The notes under the pieces: model-generated | What the model saw: the letters and a program-made list of their open reading frames with translations, nothing else | Database searches by the model: none | Told to the model about the DNA's origin: nothing | Shown here: one piece after another, positions 56,501 through 62,500 of the stretch | Layout: each line of letters opens with the position of its first letter | How positions within the stretch are numbered: position 1 is the first letter of the stretch | Position numbers and translations under genes: made by a program | Assembly: GCA_032622095.1 (NCBI GenBank) | Contig: CP136064.1 | Coordinates: 49,174,073 to 49,238,072 of the forward strand | From: Siphonodentalium dalli | Lineage: Eukaryota > Mollusca > Scaphopoda > Gadilida > Siphonodentaliidae | Direction: 5' to 3' | Length of the DNA stretch: 64,000 bases

Positions 56501-59500
56501 TAACGAGCCTAAAATCAGTGAAAAATGGCAAAGGGCCATAACTCTGTAATAAATGTGCGGACGAACCCAATTTTTTGTCTGCAGCTTACGTGCATGGATA
56601 TGTACTCACGCCCGCCCGTCCGCCGCGCGTCCGCCCACCGTCCCTCATCAAACTATAAGTCGAGATTTCCAAAACTCGACTAAAAAGTAATCATTGTTGT
56701 AATTGTACACTTTAAAGGGGTACTTTACACTAAATCTGCCCATTCATGGGACTATCTCCTTTTATACTCTAACAGAATTATATGCAATAAATGAATGAAT
56801 TTAAGCCATGTATTAGTGCAAAATACACTCATGTGCTATGAACGATGCAAACAACATGTTAATTATAATCATTATAATTACCATGTTGTTTACATCGTTC
56901 ATAGGGTACATGAGTGTAATTTGCACTCATCCATGGCTCAAATTCATTCATTTGTTGCATATATTCTGTTGATAATAAAAGGAAATAGTCCCATAAATGG
57001 CCGGATTCAGGGTACAGTACCCCTTTAAACCAGGATAGATCCTGGAATTTAAATTACCTGAGGCGTATTCTCTTGCCTTGACCATATAAGCTGAGAGGTT
57101 TGTTGCAACAAGCATGACAATGGAGTGTTGGTTTTGAAGTTGGTTTATCACATTGTTTCTATAGTATATATGTGGAGTTCTCTGTACATGTGGATAATTT
57201 TGAGGAGGCTGAAAAAATATATATATAGATTTCGAATTTTGTCTGAAGAAGGGCTTCCAGGATTGCTTAGTTGACTGGTCATCAACTAGGCACAAAGTTA
57301 ACCCCAATTTTCCAGTCAATTAGTAATTAGTTAGTCACGACTCGCCCCATGTATTTGGTAATCAATCATTGGCACTGCTAATCTCTGCCATTCAATCGTT
57401 TGGAATGACAGTTGAATATAGTACAAATATTAATAGTAAATAGAAGTGTAAATCACTCTCCATTCATCTAAATGCACTAATCAATTTCAAAATATTCAAG
57501 CTAAGTGGTACCTGGTATTCATGTACTAAAAATGTCCCATAAAAATATGAAAACTGGAATAAAACCCTACCTTTATTTTGTGGCAGTAAAGTATGTACCA
57601 AATTATTTTGTTCACTGGAACTAAAGATATCATTCAAAAACAAATATGTGAAAGGACAGACCAATCACATGATAGTTCTTATTTTCTACTCCTAGCCCCA
57701 ATACATTTAAGCGGACATGTTGATTAAGTCTGTATCAAAGAGTCGAGTATAATATCTACTGACCTCGGGAAACAGTGCACATATTTCTCTGATTTGCTTC
57801 AGGGCGGGTAGTACCCATTTGTCAAACTTCAGCTCCTCGACAAATTTATTGATCCAGTGTATTTTCTGTGAATCTCTGTCCTGAATGAGGTTAGTGAAAA
57901 CCAATTAGTAGAGAACATATGCAGATGATGATAAATTATGATAAATTGATTCTCCAGCACACAAGCAAGTCAAGATGAACGAATCAGCATAATATTTGTT
58001 TAGAGGAGTGACTAGCAGTTCACCCATAACCAGGCCTCAAAATAAGGTGCCAGAAATTTGCAGAATGAGGTCCAGCATAGCGAGCTAGCATCACTAAATC
58101 CACCCTCTGGGGACCTCATTCTGCTTAGGCCTCATCTTCTCCGGAAAGTAACTTTATTATCTAATTAATCATAATTTTTTGGAAACTTCTTTAGAATGTC
58201 TCTTTTCTTTTTTATTTTAGTTGCTCTATATCCCCAAAATGCAGATGATATAATGCATAATCGAGGTGCCCAAGAGTGCACATCTCCATCTTCACCATCT
58301 GAAAACTTAAATCTGTGACTGGGTCTCCCATAGCAAATGAGGCCATGCAGAATGAGGTCCCCAGAGGATGAATTCAGTGATGCTAGCAGGCCGAAGAGAA
58401 GGTTAGAAATTAGAATCAATGACATATCGACACTTTGCATTAACTATAGCCCTATCTGACATTTTTTTCAAGTTGGACACACAGAGGCAGACAATCGTTT
58501 TTTTTGGGGGGGGGGGATATAAACAGAATGACATGAGTGTGGGTCAGCATGGAAGGATAGAATGAGAGGTGCAATAGTTCTATCCTTCCGTGAAGCATCG
58601 ACAAAACCACTCATACATGTGTCATTCTGTTTATTACATGCCACGGTCGTAGAATCCATCAATTGAAAAAAAGAGACTTACACAGTTTATTTAGAAACAG
58701 TCTTGTCTAGTCATATGTGATGATTCATGGTCGAGGTGAACATTATTTATATTGTGTGACTTCAATGTTAGGGCTGCAATGATTCAGACATTCACCATGC
58801 GATGTGAATCGCAATTTTACTATCACGATGTGATGCGCATCATGATGCAAAGTTTTGGCAACTGATGGTTGTGAAAACTAGATGAACCACTTAATCATTT
58901 TTAGTATATGTATATTCTCATCAATGATCACCTCAGAATATTCATTGAAGTAAATTACATGACCTAACTAAAATGACCAAAATGCATGGCCAGGTATTAC
59001 CAGTAGACTATAGTAACTAATACAGTCGTCAGATCTGCCCAGATTGGAAGATTTGAGTGGAAAAGTTTGCATCTCCGACTATTGATAACTCTGCATATAT
59101 GATTTGTTTTTGCATCATTTTGCACCCTCCCAATTGCATCATGAACTTCAAAACACGATGCATCGTAATCGCGATGAATCGTTGCAGCCCTTGTCAAGGT
59201 CATCCAAGTCATCAACGTCATCCAAGTCCAAAGACATGTGTGGAATTGCTTGAGGACGATCACATGGCCTAAGACGATGACTGAATGGTGTGTTTATCAG
59301 TAATAGGTGTGGGGAAAAAAATGAATAAACTGAAAATAATCTCACTTGTGAGCAGCTATAGTCCAATATTTTGATGTGAGATGTCAACGCCTGGTCCATT
59401 ATCTCTGTTGGTACATCGTCACTGTGTACTAAATTCCACAGCAATGTCAACACCTGAAATAATATTTATTATCATTATGTCTGTTAGAACATCGTCACTG

Positions 59501-62500
59501 TGTATTAATTCCATAGCAATGTCAACACCTGAAATAATATTTATATTTTCATGATTTATGTCAGTAAATCGTCACTGTGTACCAAATTCCAAAGCAATTT
59601 CAACACCTGAAATATTATATATATTTTCATGATTTATGTCATCATGACAAATAGGTCTGGTTTGATTAACACTTTCTATACTAAAGCATCATTGACAAGT
59701 AGTTATCCCAAAGGAAATGTTCAGATAATAAGTTCAACAAATGACCACAGGCCATTTGTTGAACTTAGTTTGTTGAACTTTATTATCTAAACATTTCCCT
59801 CAATAAATAGGACTCCTTCTGTACTTTTGTTTATCCGTCGTCTGCTCATATTACCTGTCCATCCCTGCAAAACAATAACAGACCATTATGCTGTACACTT
59901 TTTAACTGACTGGGAGAATCCATTTAGTATAGATAGGGTTAAATGGCACAGACAATGCCAGATCATAAAACCTGCTGGTCGACTCAATGGCCCTGCATGA
60001 TATTAACAGTGCAGCAAGGCAACCGATAATCAAGCCTGAGTTTAGCATTCGTGTCATTTCAGAATGAGGTCCCAAGAGGGTGAATTTAGTGACGCTATCC
60101 CGCATAGTGGGCTAGCATCACTAAACTCACCCTTTGGGGACCTCATTCTGCTTAGGCATCATCTTCTCTGGAATGTTTCTTAATTATCAAATTTCTATAG
60201 AAACTTCTTCACGTAGATTCTATTTCTTTCTTAGATTAATTTCTCTATATCCCCAAATTGGCAGACGACATATTGCATAATCGAGGTTCTCAATGGGTGT
60301 ACATCGCAATATTCACCATTTTGAAACTGCAATCTGAGTCTATGTCTCCCATAGCAGATGAGGCCATACAGAATGAGGTCCTAAGAGGGTGAATTTGGTA
60401 AAGCTAGCCTGCTGTGTGGATAGTGTCACTAAATTCACCCTCTGGTGACCTCATACTACAAATGACAGGCACACTAAACTCAGGCTTGCCCATAATATGC
60501 TGTTATAACTAACCTTATGGGCCATAACGCCTTCTTTGTCATCTTCTGCAAGTCGTCTTATCAACTCTAACAATTTCTCCCTTTGTTTCTTTGTTGCATG
60601 TATCCAACTACCCTGTGACAGAAAAAGGCACAAGAGTTATATGGAAGGACGGACTTTTTCTGATAAGAATTGTGGTCAAATAATTAATGAATGGCTTTTG
60701 CACAAAGTAATCAAGCAAAGCACATTCTATGCATGTCATTTTCATAGATAGCACAGAATATTGCTAATGGGCAAATATATGCTATTAACAAAATAGGCCT
60801 TCATCATTACAATATTATGCAAAATTCGCGACTCGTGATACAATGAGATATAGTCATGCTATGAAGGCTGTGGGGGTAGAAGAGTTATCTTTCTTTGTAC
60901 AAACAATAATGTAATGAAGTTATCATATGGAAATTAGCCAACATATACCGACACATATTCAATGTAAAATTATTCTTATTGATTGATAAAGACAATTTAA
61001 TGACAAAAATACACAAAAACACATCCAAATATATTCCAATACTGGTAAGTTTTTTAATGTGCAAACATACACAAGCCTCAAGGCAGTGAATATACAAGTG
61101 GGAATATGCACAAGACTCAAAGCATCAAGAATATGTGGGATCATATTCGGGAACATGCACTAACTTCAAAGTGGCAAGAATACATTGTGGGAGTAGTTGC
61201 CGAGTAGATCGGAATTACAAGTCATCATGAGGGAAAATGTAAGAGCATATATAAATCTTATTAGGATGTATTGCCAAGCCATAATTTGTATTTTATTCTG
61301 TATGCCTCAACTTCATGTTACAAATTCCCCAACTTTCCCACTACAATAATTTCCTTTAGGCAGGTCATTTGTTAAATTAACTGATTTTAATCAATCATGC
61401 ATATTCATGTTATTGCTACATTTTTCATTGACAATTGTCAAGAAATAATAAATATTTTCAACAAATCACAAGTTTATGCTGAATTACACAGTGAGATAAA
61501 TTCCACAAGGCATAAAAATCCATTTTGTGATAGATGTAACAAAATATACCTGAAAGCATTCAAACAAATGATCAAGTTGTTCTGGTGAAAAGTCCCAAGC
61601 CAGTTTAGCTAGCAAGTCATGAACATTCTTTACAATGGCTTCATGCTTTCCAGCCTGCAAATGAAAAATAGACTTAATATTAATAGTTGACAAGAGGCTT
61701 TAATATTATGAAAATTATCCCACCACCTTGCAGGTGAGCTCAAAGCAATTTGCTGAAACAATGTGTCTATAACAGCAGTCTCTTTATTTTTTTTTTTGGT
61801 ATGAAAATTTCCATTAACTTTGAACAATCTAACTTTTGAAACTTCGCAAATTTCTAAAAATCAAACGTGACTTAATATTCCAGGAGTGGCAGGGAGTGGT
61901 TTTTTTTTTCATTAACATTGAATTCCTGTGAGACAGGATTGTATCGCTGAAGATACCAAGAGATGTTTGTTGTTATTTAACCCTTTCATGACAGGAGCTG
62001 CTCTGGTGCAGCATTACAGATCCTGTGTCAGTGCATTCTCTTATATATGCGAGGCTCGCTATGGTTGAGACTGCATTGGCACAGGGTTTTCGCAAAATTT
62101 CAGGCAGCTTCAGTCTTGGAAGGGTTAACATAACTGAATCAATGATGGTTTGATTTATTGGGGTTTATTGTCGTTTCAGGCGTTCGGCCATATCACGATT
62201 TTGCGCAGATACAAAAATCAGGTTATCTTCCCTTTGCATGGAACATGAATCTGCACTAATCATATTTAAATCAGCTTCATCATCACTGCTGATATGCACT
62301 ATGTATAGGCTGAGCCACCAACCCCCCCCCCCCCCCCCCCCCATTAATGAGTTAACAATTATTTTGTTATGGTCTATTCAATTCTAACGATTCATGATCT
62401 GAAATTAATACTCTGTACTTTCTACTCAATTCTGTCAAATTCTGTCTTGCAAAAGCAGTTTATAATTACATTATCAATGATGTTGAGATACAACAGACTT

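Noticed and set aside
54756-56526. CRISPR-like regular spacing
   Set aside because: The 161-bp units are repeat throughout with no unique spacers, and the genome is eukaryotic.
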